Source: Pseudomonas fluorescens (lineage in GTDB: Bacteria > Pseudomonadota > Gammaproteobacteria > Pseudomonadales > Pseudomonadaceae). From it: a stretch of DNA of 64,000 nucleotides. This document shows, one piece after another, positions 37,151 through 45,179 of this stretch (position 1 is its first letter; each line of letters begins with the position of its first letter). The notes under the pieces were generated by a model that saw only the letters and a list, made by a program, of their open reading frames with translations, had not been told where the DNA came from and did not search any database. Location: NCBI RefSeq assembly GCF_001902145.1, contig NZ_MRST01000025.1:186001-250000 (forward strand), given 5' to 3'. The translations under genes were made by a program, and so were the position numbers.

Positions 37151-38566
37151 ATGGTTACCACTGCAACATCCTCCGCCCCGCTCATCGAAAAACACACGAT
37201 TGGATACGTGCCCCCGGAAGATCGCCATGGAAAGGTAAGAGACCTGTTCACCCTGTGGTTCGGCGGCAACATCGCGCCGTTGCCGATCGTCACTGGCGCA
37301 CTGGGTGTGCAACTGTTCCACCTCAACCTGGTGTGGGGCATTGTCGCCATCCTTGTCGGCCATTTGGTCGGCGGTGTGTTGATGGCATTGCACTCGGCCC
37401 AGGGCCCGCAGATGGGCATCCCGCAGATGATCCAGAGCCGTGCGCAGTTCGGCTCCCTCGGCGCGTTGCTGGTGGTAGTGATTGCCGGGGTGATGTACAT
37501 CGGCTTCTTCGCCTCCAACATCGTGCTGGCCGGTAAATCCCTGCATGGCGTGGTGGACGCCGTGCCTGTGCCGGTGGGCATCGTTATCGGCGCCATTGGT
37601 TCCGGGATCATCGGCATCATCGGCTATCGCTTCATCCACGTACTCAATCGCATCGGCACCTGGGTGCTGGGCGCGGGCATCGTGCTGGGCTTTGGCTACA
37701 TCTTCACCCATGTGCAGACCACGGATTTCCTCACCCGTGGCAGCTTCAACATTTCCGGCTGGCTGGCCACCGTTTCCCTGGCCGCGCTGTGGCAGATTGC
37801 CTTTGCGCCCTACGTGTCGGACTACTCCCGCTACCTGCCAGCCGACGTGCCGGTAGCCGCCACCTTCTGGACCACCTACCTGGGCTCGGCGCTGGGGTCG
37901 AGCCTGGCCTTCATCTTCGGCGCCGTGGCAGTGCTCGCCACGCCGGTAGGCATGGACACCATGGACGCCGTCAAACTTGCCACCGGCGCCATCGGCCCGT
38001 TGATGCTGGTGCTGTTCCTGCTCAGCGTGATCAGCCACAACGCCCTCAACCTGTACGGCGCGGTGCTGTCGATCATCACCCTGGTACAGACCTTCGCCTA
38101 CCGCTGGATCCCCACCGCGAAAAGCCGTGCGGTGATCTCCATCATCGTGCTGGCCGCCTGTTCGATTGCGGCGGTGTTTGCCTCCCAAGACTTCATCGGC
38201 CACTTCGTCGACATGGTGCTGGTGCTGCTGGTGGTGCTTGTGCCCTGGACGGCGATCAACCTGATCGACTTCTACGCCATTCACAAAGGCCAATACGACA
38301 TCGCCTCGATCTTCCGTGTGGATGGCGGCATCTACGGCAAGTACAACCCGCAGGCGCTGCTGGCCTATGCGGTGGGGATCGCGGTGCAGATTCCGTTCAT
38401 GAACACGCCGCTGTACGTCGGGCCGATTTCGCAGCACATCAACGGCGCGGACTTGTCGTGGGTGGTGGGGCTGGCGGTGACGTCACCGTTGTACTTCTGG
38501 CTGGCGAGTCGGGACAGTGCGTATAAGCGCCGGATGGACGGGGGCAAGTTGGTGGGTGGGGTTTGA
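37151..38566 (+). CDS. NCS1-family purine/cytosine permease
   Basis: A 471-residue inner-membrane transporter with about 12 hydrophobic segments. Seen: FTLWFGGNIAPLPIVTGALG (NCS1 motif in TM1), the GPQMGIPQMIQSRAQFGSLGA loop, PYVSDYSRYLP, and the INLIDFYAIHKGQYDI signature. GGAG precedes the ATG at 37151. The subfamily transports nucleobases, hydantoins, thiamine precursors or similar; the cargo is not set by context. Divergent LysR gene upstream is the likely regulator. A strong hairpin terminator follows. Confidence 0.88.
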   Translation: MVTTATSSAPLIEKHTIGYVPPEDRHGKVRDLFTLWFGGNIAPLPIVTGALGVQLFHLNLVWGIVAILVGHLVGGVLMALHSAQGPQMGIPQMIQSRAQFGSLGALLVVVIAGVMYIGFFASNIVLAGKSLHGVVDAVPVPVGIVIGAIGSGIIGIIGYRFIHVLNRIGTWVLGAGIVLGFGYIFTHVQTTDFLTRGSFNISGWLATVSLAALWQIAFAPYVSDYSRYLPADVPVAATFWTTYLGSALGSSLAFIFGAVAVLATPVGMDTMDAVKLATGAIGPLMLVLFLLSVISHNALNLYGAVLSIITLVQTFAYRWIPTAKSRAVISIIVLAACSIAAVFASQDFIGHFVDMVLVLLVVLVPWTAINLIDFYAIHKGQYDIASIFRVDGGIYGKYNPQALLAYAVGIAVQIPFMNTPLYVGPISQHINGADLSWVVGLAVTSPLYFWLASRDSAYKRRMDGGKLVGGV

Positions 38567-38643
38567 TACATCCTGTCGGTTGCGACTGATTGAAAAACGC
38601 GACTTTGATTCACCTGCTGTGGCTTGATGTGCTGTGAATAGTG

Positions 38644-38669
38644 AGAAAACCCGCCTCGGCGGGTTTTCT
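38644..38669 (+). terminator. Rho-independent terminator after the NCS1 permease
   Basis: Perfect inverted repeat AGAAAACCCGCC/GGCGGGTTTTCT with a 2-base loop. The A-rich and T-rich arms allow termination in both directions. Confidence 0.9.
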
Positions 38670-38725
38670 GGTTTTTGGGAAGCTCAAACCTACCCCAATG
38701 CCAACCAGTCAAGCGTCATCGCTTT

Positions 38726-38826
38726 GTGTAGGAGCGAGCTTGCTCGCGAAAAACGTCAACGATAACGCGTGCTTCCTGAATAAACGCGGCGTCTGTGAGC
38801 TTTTCGCGAGCAAGCTCGCTCCTACA
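38726..38826. repeat. REP pair (BIME), GAGCGAGC subtype
   Basis: TGTAGGAGCGAGCTTGCTCG with its inverted partner; the inner spacer AACGTCAACGATAACGCG is the inverse of the spacer motif seen in the other BIMEs. The remaining 38570-39005 interval contains no gene. Confidence 0.92.
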
Positions 38827-39005
38827 GTTGAATCGCGAGGTGTCAGGTAGATATGCGCGGGCTTTGGGACCGTCACGGGAGCAAGCTCTCTCGCCACAGG
38901 TCCAGCGTCGCATCAAAATTGAGTCTCAGCCTGCAGGGCCAATGGCTTTGCGGTGCCAAAGGTGTAAATGTTTCTTTATGATGTGGCCTTTCACTGAACA
39001 TCGGA

Positions 39006-39497
39006 ATGCCCATGCCCACCTTGCGCAACGCCCTGCCCACCGACGCCGCACGCTGCTTTGAAATCGAAACCAGCGCCTACGAAGGCGACGAAGCCGCAAC
39101 GTTTGAAAAGATCGCCACGCGTATCGCGCAGTATCCCGAGGGCTTTTTGATTTTGGAGGAAGATGGCGCAGTGGTGGGTTTCATCAACTCTGGCTGCGCC
39201 CATGAGGTGGTGATGTCGGATGAGGCGTTCAAGGAGTTGGTGGGCCATGTGGCCGAAGCGCCGAATGTGGTGATCATGTCGGTGGTGGTCGACCCGGCCC
39301 ATCAGGGCAAGGGTTATGCGAAAAGGCTGATGACTGAGTTCGTACAGCGCATGCAAGCAAGGGGCAAGCGCACGATCCACCTGATGTGCAAGGAGCAGCA
39401 TGTACCGTTGTACGACCGCATGGGTTATACCTACGTGCGGCCTTCGCCTTCGGATCACGGCGGTATGGCGTGGCATGAGATGGTGAGGACGCTTTAA
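39006..39497 (+). CDS. GNAT-family N-acetyltransferase
   Basis: A 163-residue acetyltransferase. Seen: NALPTDAARCFEIETSAYEGDEA, GFLILEEDGAVVGFI, the acetyl-CoA-binding VVVDPAHQGKGYAKRLM (motif A, QxxGxG/A) and VPLYDRMGYTYV. An in-frame ATG two codons downstream is an equal alternative start. The layout resembles arylalkylamine N-acetyltransferase-like proteins, but the substrate is unknown. Confidence 0.87.
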   Translation: MPMPTLRNALPTDAARCFEIETSAYEGDEAATFEKIATRIAQYPEGFLILEEDGAVVGFINSGCAHEVVMSDEAFKELVGHVAEAPNVVIMSVVVDPAHQGKGYAKRLMTEFVQRMQARGKRTIHLMCKEQHVPLYDRMGYTYVRPSPSDHGGMAWHEMVRTL

Positions 39498-39680
39498 TAC
39501 AAGCCATTGCACTTATGCGCTGCGTGCAGCCAGCGTCAACCAATGCCCAGCCGGTGAGTGACTTCTACTTCACCGCGCGCCGACATTACCTTATCTGCAC
39601 GCAAACGCGTGACCCAGGGCCTGCGGCTATCTAAACTGCCCGCTAAGCTGCATAGCAATTAGCCATCCTACGAGAACCCC

Positions 39681-40496
39681 ATGGACCTACGTCACCGCAA
39701 CAATGTACATGTGATGGGCAACGGTCCCTCGACACTGGTGTTTTCCCACGGCTTTGGTTGCAACCAGGCCATGTGGAATGCCTTGGCACCGCACTTTCTC
39801 GACCGCTTTCGCGTGGTGCTGTATGACCTGGTCGGCGCCGGCCTGTCGGACTTGAGTGCGTTCGACAAAGCCAAATACAGCCGCCTGGATGGCTATGCCC
39901 ACGACCTGAACGAGATTATCGACGCCTACGCCCAAGGCCCGGTGATTCTGGTGGGCCACTCGGTGAGCGCGATGATCGGCACCCTCGCCGACCGTTTCCT
40001 CCCGGGCCACATTGCCGCACACGTGATGATTGGCCCATCGCCGCGCTATATCGACACCGATGAGTATGTCGGCGGTTTCCAGCACAGCGACATCGACGAC
40101 CTGCTCGACACCCTCGACAGCAACTACCTCGGCTGGTCCAGTGCCATGGCCCCGGTGATCATGGGCGCGCCGACGCAGCCGCACCTGAGCGAGGCGCTCA
40201 CCGACAGCTTCTGTCGCACCGAGCCGGACATCGCCAAGCAGTTCGCCCGCGTGACCTTCCTGTCGGATAACCGCCAGGATGTGTTCGGCCTGACCACCCC
40301 AGTGCTGATCCTGCAATCGACCGACGACCTGATCGCCCCCGTGGCCGTGGGTGAATACCTGCACACCGTATTACCTAACAGCACTTATTGCCTGGTCGAG
40401 AATGTCGGCCATTGCCCGCATATGAGCGCCCCCCAGGCGTGTGCAGCGGCGATGGACCGGTTCCTGGTCCCTTGGGCGGCTGCCGATGCCCATTGA
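39681..40496 (+). CDS. RsbQ-like alpha/beta hydrolase
   Basis: A 271-residue hydrolase that resembles Bacillus RsbQ and the plant D14/KAI2 family. Seen: oxyanion segment FSHGFGCNQAMW, nucleophile Ser94 in LVGHSVSAMIG, acid Asp in QSTDDLIAP and His in NVGHCPHMS. RsbQ works upstream of a PAS-domain partner, probably by delivering or making a small ligand. Here the next gene encodes a PAS histidine kinase and starts 11 bp before this stop codon, so the two are translationally coupled. No PP2C phosphatase is present, unlike the Bacillus RsbQ-RsbP pair. Confidence 0.88.
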   Translation: MDLRHRNNVHVMGNGPSTLVFSHGFGCNQAMWNALAPHFLDRFRVVLYDLVGAGLSDLSAFDKAKYSRLDGYAHDLNEIIDAYAQGPVILVGHSVSAMIGTLADRFLPGHIAAHVMIGPSPRYIDTDEYVGGFQHSDIDDLLDTLDSNYLGWSSAMAPVIMGAPTQPHLSEALTDSFCRTEPDIAKQFARVTFLSDNRQDVFGLTTPVLILQSTDDLIAPVAVGEYLHTVLPNSTYCLVENVGHCPHMSAPQACAAAMDRFLVPWAAADAH

Positions 40497-41622
40497 CCCG
40501 CTGTTTGACAGCGCGGCCTGTGCCCTGGCGGTGACCCAGGAAGATGGCACGATCCTGCACGTCAACCCGCGCTTGTGCGATTGGCTGGGCTTCACTGCGG
40601 CCCAACTGCTGGGCCGGCGTTTCCAGGACCTGCTGGCCATGGGCGGGCGGATTTTCTACCAGACGCACCTGGCGCCAATGCTGCGCATGCACGGCAGCGT
40701 TACCGAGGTGAAACTCGACATCCGCCATTGCAACGGGCACAAAGTCACAGTCTTGCTCAATGCCAACCAGCGCCAGCAGCCGGACGGCGTGGTGTACGAC
40801 CTGGCACTGTTCGGTACCACTGACCGTGACAAGTACGAGCGCGAACTGCTCAATGCCCGCAAGCAGGCCGAAGCCCTGCTGCAGGAAAAAACCGCCACGG
40901 AGCTGGCCCTGCAACAGGCCCAGGCCGAGCTGAGCGAGGCCTACGCCATTGCCCAGCGCCGGGCGTTGTTTGCCGAACAGATGGTGGCGATTGTCAGCCA
41001 CGACCTGAGAAACCCTCTGACTGCGATCCGCATGGCCGCCGACTTTCTCCAGCGCGGCGAGCGCACGGCCAAGGAGCGCCAGCTACTGGGGCATATCGGC
41101 CAGTCATCCGAACGCGCCCATCGGATGATCGCCGACCTGCTGGACTTCACCCAGGCCCGGGTCGGCCAGGGCATCACCATCAAGCCTCAACCGCTGGACC
41201 TGCACAGCGTTATTCATCGCAGCGTCGACGAACTGCGGGTGGCCTTCCCCACGGCCACGCTGGTGCATTACGCCGAGGGCCAGGGTGACGCCTGCCTGGA
41301 CGCCGACCGCGTGCAACAAATGATCGGTAACCTGGTGGCCAACAGCGTGGCCTATGGCGACTTGCTGCAGCCGATCACCATCACCTCACGCCTGGGCGAC
41401 AACACCTGCGCGGTCGCGGTACACAACCACGGCCCGGCGATTCCCCAAACCCTGCTGGCCGGGTTGTTCGAACCCATGACCCGCGGCACCGACAAAGGCA
41501 GCGACGTGCGTAGCGTAGGCCTGGGTCTGTATATCGTGCGCGAACTGGCCAAAGTACATGGCGGCGACGTGGTGGTGAGTTCCTGTGCGAGCGCAGGCAC
41601 CACGTTTACCGTGAAGTTCTAG
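40486..41622 (+). CDS. PAS-domain sensor histidine kinase coupled to the RsbQ-like hydrolase
   Basis: A 378-residue cytoplasmic kinase with no membrane segments. PAS domain about 5-120 (ALAVTQEDGTILHVNPRLCDWLGF), coiled coil about 125-165, HisKA with phosphoacceptor His172 in IVSHDLRNPLTAIR, and HATPase (about 270-378) with NLVANSVAYG, VAVHNHGPAIP and VGLGLYIVRELAKVHGG. The start overlaps the hydrolase stop by 11 bp. No response regulator is adjacent. The hydrolase is inferred to supply the PAS ligand. The 3' end overlaps the convergent dapF-like gene by 4 bp. Confidence 0.9.
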   Translation: MPIDPLFDSAACALAVTQEDGTILHVNPRLCDWLGFTAAQLLGRRFQDLLAMGGRIFYQTHLAPMLRMHGSVTEVKLDIRHCNGHKVTVLLNANQRQQPDGVVYDLALFGTTDRDKYERELLNARKQAEALLQEKTATELALQQAQAELSEAYAIAQRRALFAEQMVAIVSHDLRNPLTAIRMAADFLQRGERTAKERQLLGHIGQSSERAHRMIADLLDFTQARVGQGITIKPQPLDLHSVIHRSVDELRVAFPTATLVHYAEGQGDACLDADRVQQMIGNLVANSVAYGDLLQPITITSRLGDNTCAVAVHNHGPAIPQTLLAGLFEPMTRGTDKGSDVRSVGLGLYIVRELAKVHGGDVVVSSCASAGTTFTVKF

Positions 41623-42422
41623 TCCAGGTACGCGGTGCCCTGCATGATCGGCTCGACACAGCCGGTCAATATCACGCCGCCCTGCCCGTCCCATTGCACC
41701 GTGACCGCGCCACCGTCGCACTGGACTTCCACACGCTCATCGAGCAGCCCTCGCCGGATGCCATTGACGACCGCCCCGCAACAGCATGAACCGGACCCCA
41801 GCGGCACACCGCCGCCACGCTCCCAGATACGCAGGCGGATATGGCCGCGGTCCAGCACTTGCACGAAATGCACATTGGTCCTGGCCGGAAACAGCGGGTG
41901 AACTTCCAGGGCCGAGCCCATGGCCTCAATATCGAGCGCAGTCACGTCCTCTACAAAAAACGTGCAATGCGGGTTGCCCATGCTGCACGCTGCCGGCTGG
42001 CCGTCGATAGGCAACACGCAGGTGTCCATCGCCTTGGCCAAGGGTACCGACGCCCAGCCCAGCGAGGGTGCGCCCATGTCCACCGACACCCGCTGCCCAT
42101 CAGCACGTGTGCATGTCAGCAAGCCACGGTCGCTGCGCAGCAGGATGGTTTGGGTGCCTGCCTCATGCATCAGGCGATCGGCCACCCCACGAGTCGCGCT
42201 GCCGCAGGTTTGCAGGCGTGTTCCGTCCGGGTTCCAGAACTGAATGCGCGCGGCAGCCTCCTCACAGTCGAGCACCACCGCCAGTTGATTGAAACCGATG
42301 CCGGTACGGCGGTTACCCAGGTGACGGGCAATCTGCGCAGTAATGGGGTTATCCTCGCCACGGCGGTCGATGATGATGAAGTCGTCGCCGTGGGCATGCA
42401 TCTTCACGAACGGCAAGGTCAT
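41619..42422 (-). CDS. Divergent diaminopimelate epimerase (DapF) paralogue
   Basis: A 267-residue PLP-independent racemase fold with two catalytic cysteines. Cys73 (RLQTCGSATRG) aligns with the first DapF base, and Cys215 of the unusual SGSCCCGA run aligns with the second. Several canonical substrate contacts are changed: the usual GLGNDF reads AHGDDF, the usual CGNG reads CGSA, and the usual CGSGxCA reads SGSCCCG. Preserved are WNPDG, SMGNPHC, ERGGG. It may be a racemase for an amino acid other than meso-DAP rather than the housekeeping enzyme. No lysine-biosynthesis genes lie nearby. Confidence 0.82.
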   Translation of the reverse strand: MTLPFVKMHAHGDDFIIIDRRGEDNPITAQIARHLGNRRTGIGFNQLAVVLDCEEAAARIQFWNPDGTRLQTCGSATRGVADRLMHEAGTQTILLRSDRGLLTCTRADGQRVSVDMGAPSLGWASVPLAKAMDTCVLPIDGQPAACSMGNPHCTFFVEDVTALDIEAMGSALEVHPLFPARTNVHFVQVLDRGHIRLRIWERGGGVPLGSGSCCCGAVVNGIRRGLLDERVEVQCDGGAVTVQWDGQGGVILTGCVEPIMQGTAYLD

Positions 42423-42465
42423 GGGCGCTCCAGTTAGTGAAATGAGTCAAGCGGTTCTAATACCA

Positions 42466-42567
42466 CTGTAGGAGCGAGCTTGCTCGCGAAAACCCCACAG
42501 GCGCCGCGTTTATTCAGGAAGCACGCATTATCGTTGACGTATTTCGCGAGCAAGCTCGCTCCTACAG
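42466..42567. repeat. REP pair (BIME), GAGCGAGC subtype
   Basis: CTGTAGGAGCGAGCTTGCTC and inverted partner, with the TTATCGTTGACG spacer motif. Lies between the divergent dapF-like and P-loop kinase genes. Confidence 0.92.
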
Positions 42568-42580
42568 GGATTGATGGGTC

Positions 42581-43078
42581 ATGCTTATTGTATTCAGCGG
42601 CTTGCCTGGCAGTGGCAAGACCACGATTGCCAGGGAGCTGGCGCGACAGTTGGGCGCGGTTTACCTGCGTATTGATGTGATTGAGCAGGCGCTGCGGGAG
42701 GCTGCAGTGTTGGCGGGCGATGTGGGGGCCAGTGGCTACGGTGTGGCGAATGCGCTGGCGCTGAGTAATCTGCGCCTGGGACAGCGGGTGATCGCCGATT
42801 GTGTGAACCCGGTGAAGGAAAGCCGCGATGCCTGGCAAGCGGTGGCGACAGCGGCCGGCGTGGCGCTGCTCAATATCGAGGTGGTGTGTTCCGACCAGCA
42901 GGCGCATCGGCGTCGAGTCGAAGGGCGTGTGGGCGATATTCCGGGGCTGGTACCACCCACCTGGGAATCGGTGCAGGTGCATGAGTATGAACGCTGGGAA
43001 ACGCCGCCGTTCAGGCTGGATACGGCGCAGATGACGCCGGCAGAGGCTGTCGCGGCAGCCTTGCTCCATATAGGCTAA
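42581..43078 (+). CDS. P-loop (AAA_33-type) small-molecule kinase
   Basis: A 165-residue nucleoside-triphosphate-binding protein. Seen: Walker A FSGLPGSGKTTIARELA, the RIDVIEQAL strand and Asp, VIADCVNPVKESRDAW (Walker B-like) and RRVEGRVGDIPG lid. The fold is that of small zeta toxin/chloramphenicol phosphotransferase-like kinases; the substrate is unknown. No antitoxin gene is next to it. Confidence 0.85.
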   Translation: MLIVFSGLPGSGKTTIARELARQLGAVYLRIDVIEQALREAAVLAGDVGASGYGVANALALSNLRLGQRVIADCVNPVKESRDAWQAVATAAGVALLNIEVVCSDQQAHRRRVEGRVGDIPGLVPPTWESVQVHEYERWETPPFRLDTAQMTPAEAVAAALLHIG

Positions 43079-43086
43079 AACCCACC

Positions 43087-43116
43087 TGTGGCGAGGGAGC
43101 TTACTCCCTCGCCACA
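43087..43116. terminator. Bidirectional hairpin between convergent genes
   Basis: Perfect inverted repeat TGTGGCGAGGGAG/CTCCCTCGCCACA with a 4-base loop, between the kinase stop (43078) and the SRPBCC stop (43121). It also matches a known-looking Pseudomonas REP variant, so either role is possible. Confidence 0.75.
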
Positions 43117-43120
43117 ATCT

Positions 43121-43531
43121 TCAGAAGTTACCGCGCAGCGCCTCAAGCCCGCCTTCGTAAATACCGGCAAACAATTCCTCGACTTGCGCATCGGTGGTAC
43201 CCGCTGCCGGCGTGAACACGCCGGACCAGGTCACTTTCGCCGAGGTTTCCGTCAGCGCTTCAACTTGCAAGGTCGCCAGGTAAGCACTCACCGGAAATGG
43301 CGACGTTTCAATGGTGTAGCTGTAGGTGCGCGCCACGTTGTCGAAAGTTTGCAAACGCTCGACAATCGCGCCGCCGTCAGCGGTGGTCAGGTGACGCACA
43401 CGGCCACCCTCGCTCGGCTCGCTCTTGGCAATCAAAGGCAGCCAGTCGGGCAGGCTGTTGAAGCCGCCAATCAGTTGCCAGACCTGGTCGGCCGACACCG
43501 CAATTTCAATCACAGAAGAAGCTGTTGCCAC
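43121..43531 (-). CDS. SRPBCC (START-like) family protein
   Basis: A 136-residue lipid/polyketide-binding-fold protein of the PYR/PYL-like or polyketide cyclase type. Seen: VIEIAVSADQVWQLIGGFNSLPDWLPLIAKSE and ERLQTFDNVARTYSYTIETS. It starts at GTG 43531 (MATASSVIEIA) with GGAG about nine bases upstream. It follows the SDR gene by 25 bp and is probably co-transcribed with it. Confidence 0.88.
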   Translation of the reverse strand: MATASSVIEIAVSADQVWQLIGGFNSLPDWLPLIAKSEPSEGGRVRHLTTADGGAIVERLQTFDNVARTYSYTIETSPFPVSAYLATLQVEALTETSAKVTWSGVFTPAAGTTDAQVEELFAGIYEGGLEALRGNF

Positions 43532-43556
43532 GATCAATACTCCAGTCAGGAAAAAA

Positions 43557-44354
43557 TCAGATTGCCATGCTGTCGACCACGCCACCGTCGACCCGCAGCG
43601 CGGCACCGGTCGTCGCCGAAGACAGCGGTGAAGCAATGTACGCCACCAGGTTCGCCACTTCATCCACATTGGCCGCACGCTGGATGATCGAGGTGGGCCG
43701 CGCATGGCGCACAAACACATCTGCTTCGTCTCGGGCACTGCGCCCGGATTCGGCCGTGGCGTCCTTGAGCATGTGTTCCAGGCCATCGGTAAAGGTCGGC
43801 CCCGGCAAGATAGCATTCACCGTCACCCCAGTACCCGCCAGGCGCTTGGCCAGACCATGGGACACCGCCAGGTTGGCGCTTTTGGTCACTCCGTAGTTGA
43901 TCATGTCCGCCGGCGTCGCCACGCCGGACTCCGACGACACGAAGATCACCCGGCCCCAGCCCTGCTCGACCATACCCGGCACATAATGCCGCGCCAGGCG
44001 CACGCCGCAGATCACATTGACCTCATAGAAGCGCGCCCACTCACTGTCCGGTGCGTCGAAGAAATCCACCGCGTCGAAGATGCCCAGGTTGTTGACCAGA
44101 ATGTCGGCGCGGGGTTCGGCGGCGAAGAGTTTCTGTGCGCCTTCAACGGTCCCGAGGTCGGCCACTAAACCACGCAGTTGAGCAGCGGGAACCGCCTGGC
44201 GAATGCTCGCCAAGGCGTCGTCCACCTTGCCTGCGTCACGCCCGATCACCACCACCGTGGCACCGGATTGCGCCAGGGCCTGGCTGATGCCCAGGCCGAT
44301 ACCGGCGGTGCTGCCGCTGACAATAGCCACTTTGCCGCTTACATCAATCTTCAT
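43557..44354 (-). CDS. SDR-family oxidoreductase
   Basis: A 265-residue short-chain dehydrogenase. Seen: SGSTAGIGLGIS cofactor loop, NNLG, VIFVSSESGVATP (catalytic Ser), a YGVTKSA active site (Tyr and Lys), NAILPGPTFTDGLEH and the end LRVDGGVVDSM. The first catalytic region ends VIFVSSES rather than the usual SS(S)AG, so substrate is not predictable. The ATG at 44354 is used. Remains of a LysR gene lie just upstream, possibly its lost regulator. Confidence 0.87.
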   Translation of the reverse strand: MKIDVSGKVAIVSGSTAGIGLGISQALAQSGATVVVIGRDAGKVDDALASIRQAVPAAQLRGLVADLGTVEGAQKLFAAEPRADILVNNLGIFDAVDFFDAPDSEWARFYEVNVICGVRLARHYVPGMVEQGWGRVIFVSSESGVATPADMINYGVTKSANLAVSHGLAKRLAGTGVTVNAILPGPTFTDGLEHMLKDATAESGRSARDEADVFVRHARPTSIIQRAANVDEVANLVAYIASPLSSATTGAALRVDGGVVDSMAI

Positions 44355-44411
44355 ACTCAAGCTCCTTAACGTGAGAGAGGCAAAGGCGCACGGAGGCCAG
44401 CGAGCTGCCGT

Positions 44412-44519
44412 GGCTGGCCTACAGCCTACACCACACCGCTGTGGGCGGCCTGGCACCGCGTTAACTTGCGGCCGTTGGTGGAGACGTTTCGCAAGGTGCT
44501 GACTGAACACCACGCCTGA
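44412..44519 (+). pseudogene. C-terminal remnant of a LysR regulator
   Basis: A 35-codon open segment ending in TGA reads GWPTAYTTPLWAAWHRV, then NLRPLVETFRKVLTEHHA, which has the look of the last strand and helix of a LysR effector domain. No HTH or start is found upstream in this frame. It sits divergent from the SDR gene, where a LysR regulator is commonly placed. The lower-GC insert begins right after it. Confidence 0.5.
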
Positions 44520-44634
44520 GGATCTAACTAAGTATTCCTTCAAGCGTGGCAGAGTTTTCGCTCAACAATTGAATAACCGGCCTACAGACATATTTTTTTC
44601 AACCAGTAACGCTCAGAGCCTTCTATCACTAGCA

Positions 44635-44663
44635 GCACCCCTATCTAACCCCTGAAGGGGTGC
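44635..44663. promoter_or_regulatory. Inverted repeat upstream of the chimeric LysR gene
   Basis: GCACCCC (44635-44641) and GGGGTGC (44657-44663) flank 15 bp and end 16 bp before the ATG at 44680. Could be an autoregulatory operator or an mRNA hairpin occluding translation. Confidence 0.4.
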
Positions 44664-44679
44664 TTGGGTCGGTGGCAAA

Positions 44680-45168
44680 ATGGATATCAAGCATCTGCGT
44701 TACTTTCTTGCGGTCGCTGAAGAGCTTAATTTTTCTCGAGCCGCCAAGCGTGTACATGTCGAGCAATCGCCTTTGTCTCGCGCTATCAGGCGATTGGAGG
44801 CCGACCTGGGCGCCACGTTGTTCGATCGCAATTGTCGCCGTATGGAGCTCACCGCTGCTGGTCGTGTTTTTCAACAACAAAGCCAACTCGTACTGACGGC
44901 GTTGCAACAAGCAAGACGCGAAGTGACCCAGGCCACCCGGCCGTCGAATCAGCCATTGAGCACGCCGCAGACTGCGAAAGTAAGGCATGATCTCAGTGAA
45001 ACCCTAAGTCGCTACTTGATAAAGGAGCACACACCCGAAAATCTGCATCAGGTTAATCTTGACCATGAAATATACAGTGCAGCACAAGCAGAAGCGGACC
45101 GCCTGTGTATAAGCATTCACGCATGGGTCAACTGCACATTAAAGGGCTATCTTTCAGCCAAGGGGTGA
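44680..45168 (+). CDS. Short LysR-type HTH protein with unrelated C-terminus
   Basis: A 162-residue protein. Residues 1-85 are a complete LysR winged HTH and linker helix (MDIKHLRYFLAVAEELNFSRAA, then RVHVEQSPLSRAIRRLEADLGATLFDR). The remaining 75 residues (from about 98, RHDLSETLSRYLIKEHTPEN to LCISIHAWVNCTLKGYLSAKG) do not resemble the 200-residue LysR effector domain and are too short for it. It is therefore truncated or fused. Base composition is lower in GC than the flanks. Confidence 0.65.
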   Translation: MDIKHLRYFLAVAEELNFSRAAKRVHVEQSPLSRAIRRLEADLGATLFDRNCRRMELTAAGRVFQQQSQLVLTALQQARREVTQATRPSNQPLSTPQTAKVRHDLSETLSRYLIKEHTPENLHQVNLDHEIYSAAQAEADRLCISIHAWVNCTLKGYLSAKG

Positions 45169-45179
45169 TTAGCCAACGC

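Noticed and set aside
42581..43078. Zeta-type toxin of a toxin-antitoxin pair
   Set aside because: The P-loop kinase resembles the fold, but no small antitoxin gene lies next to it.
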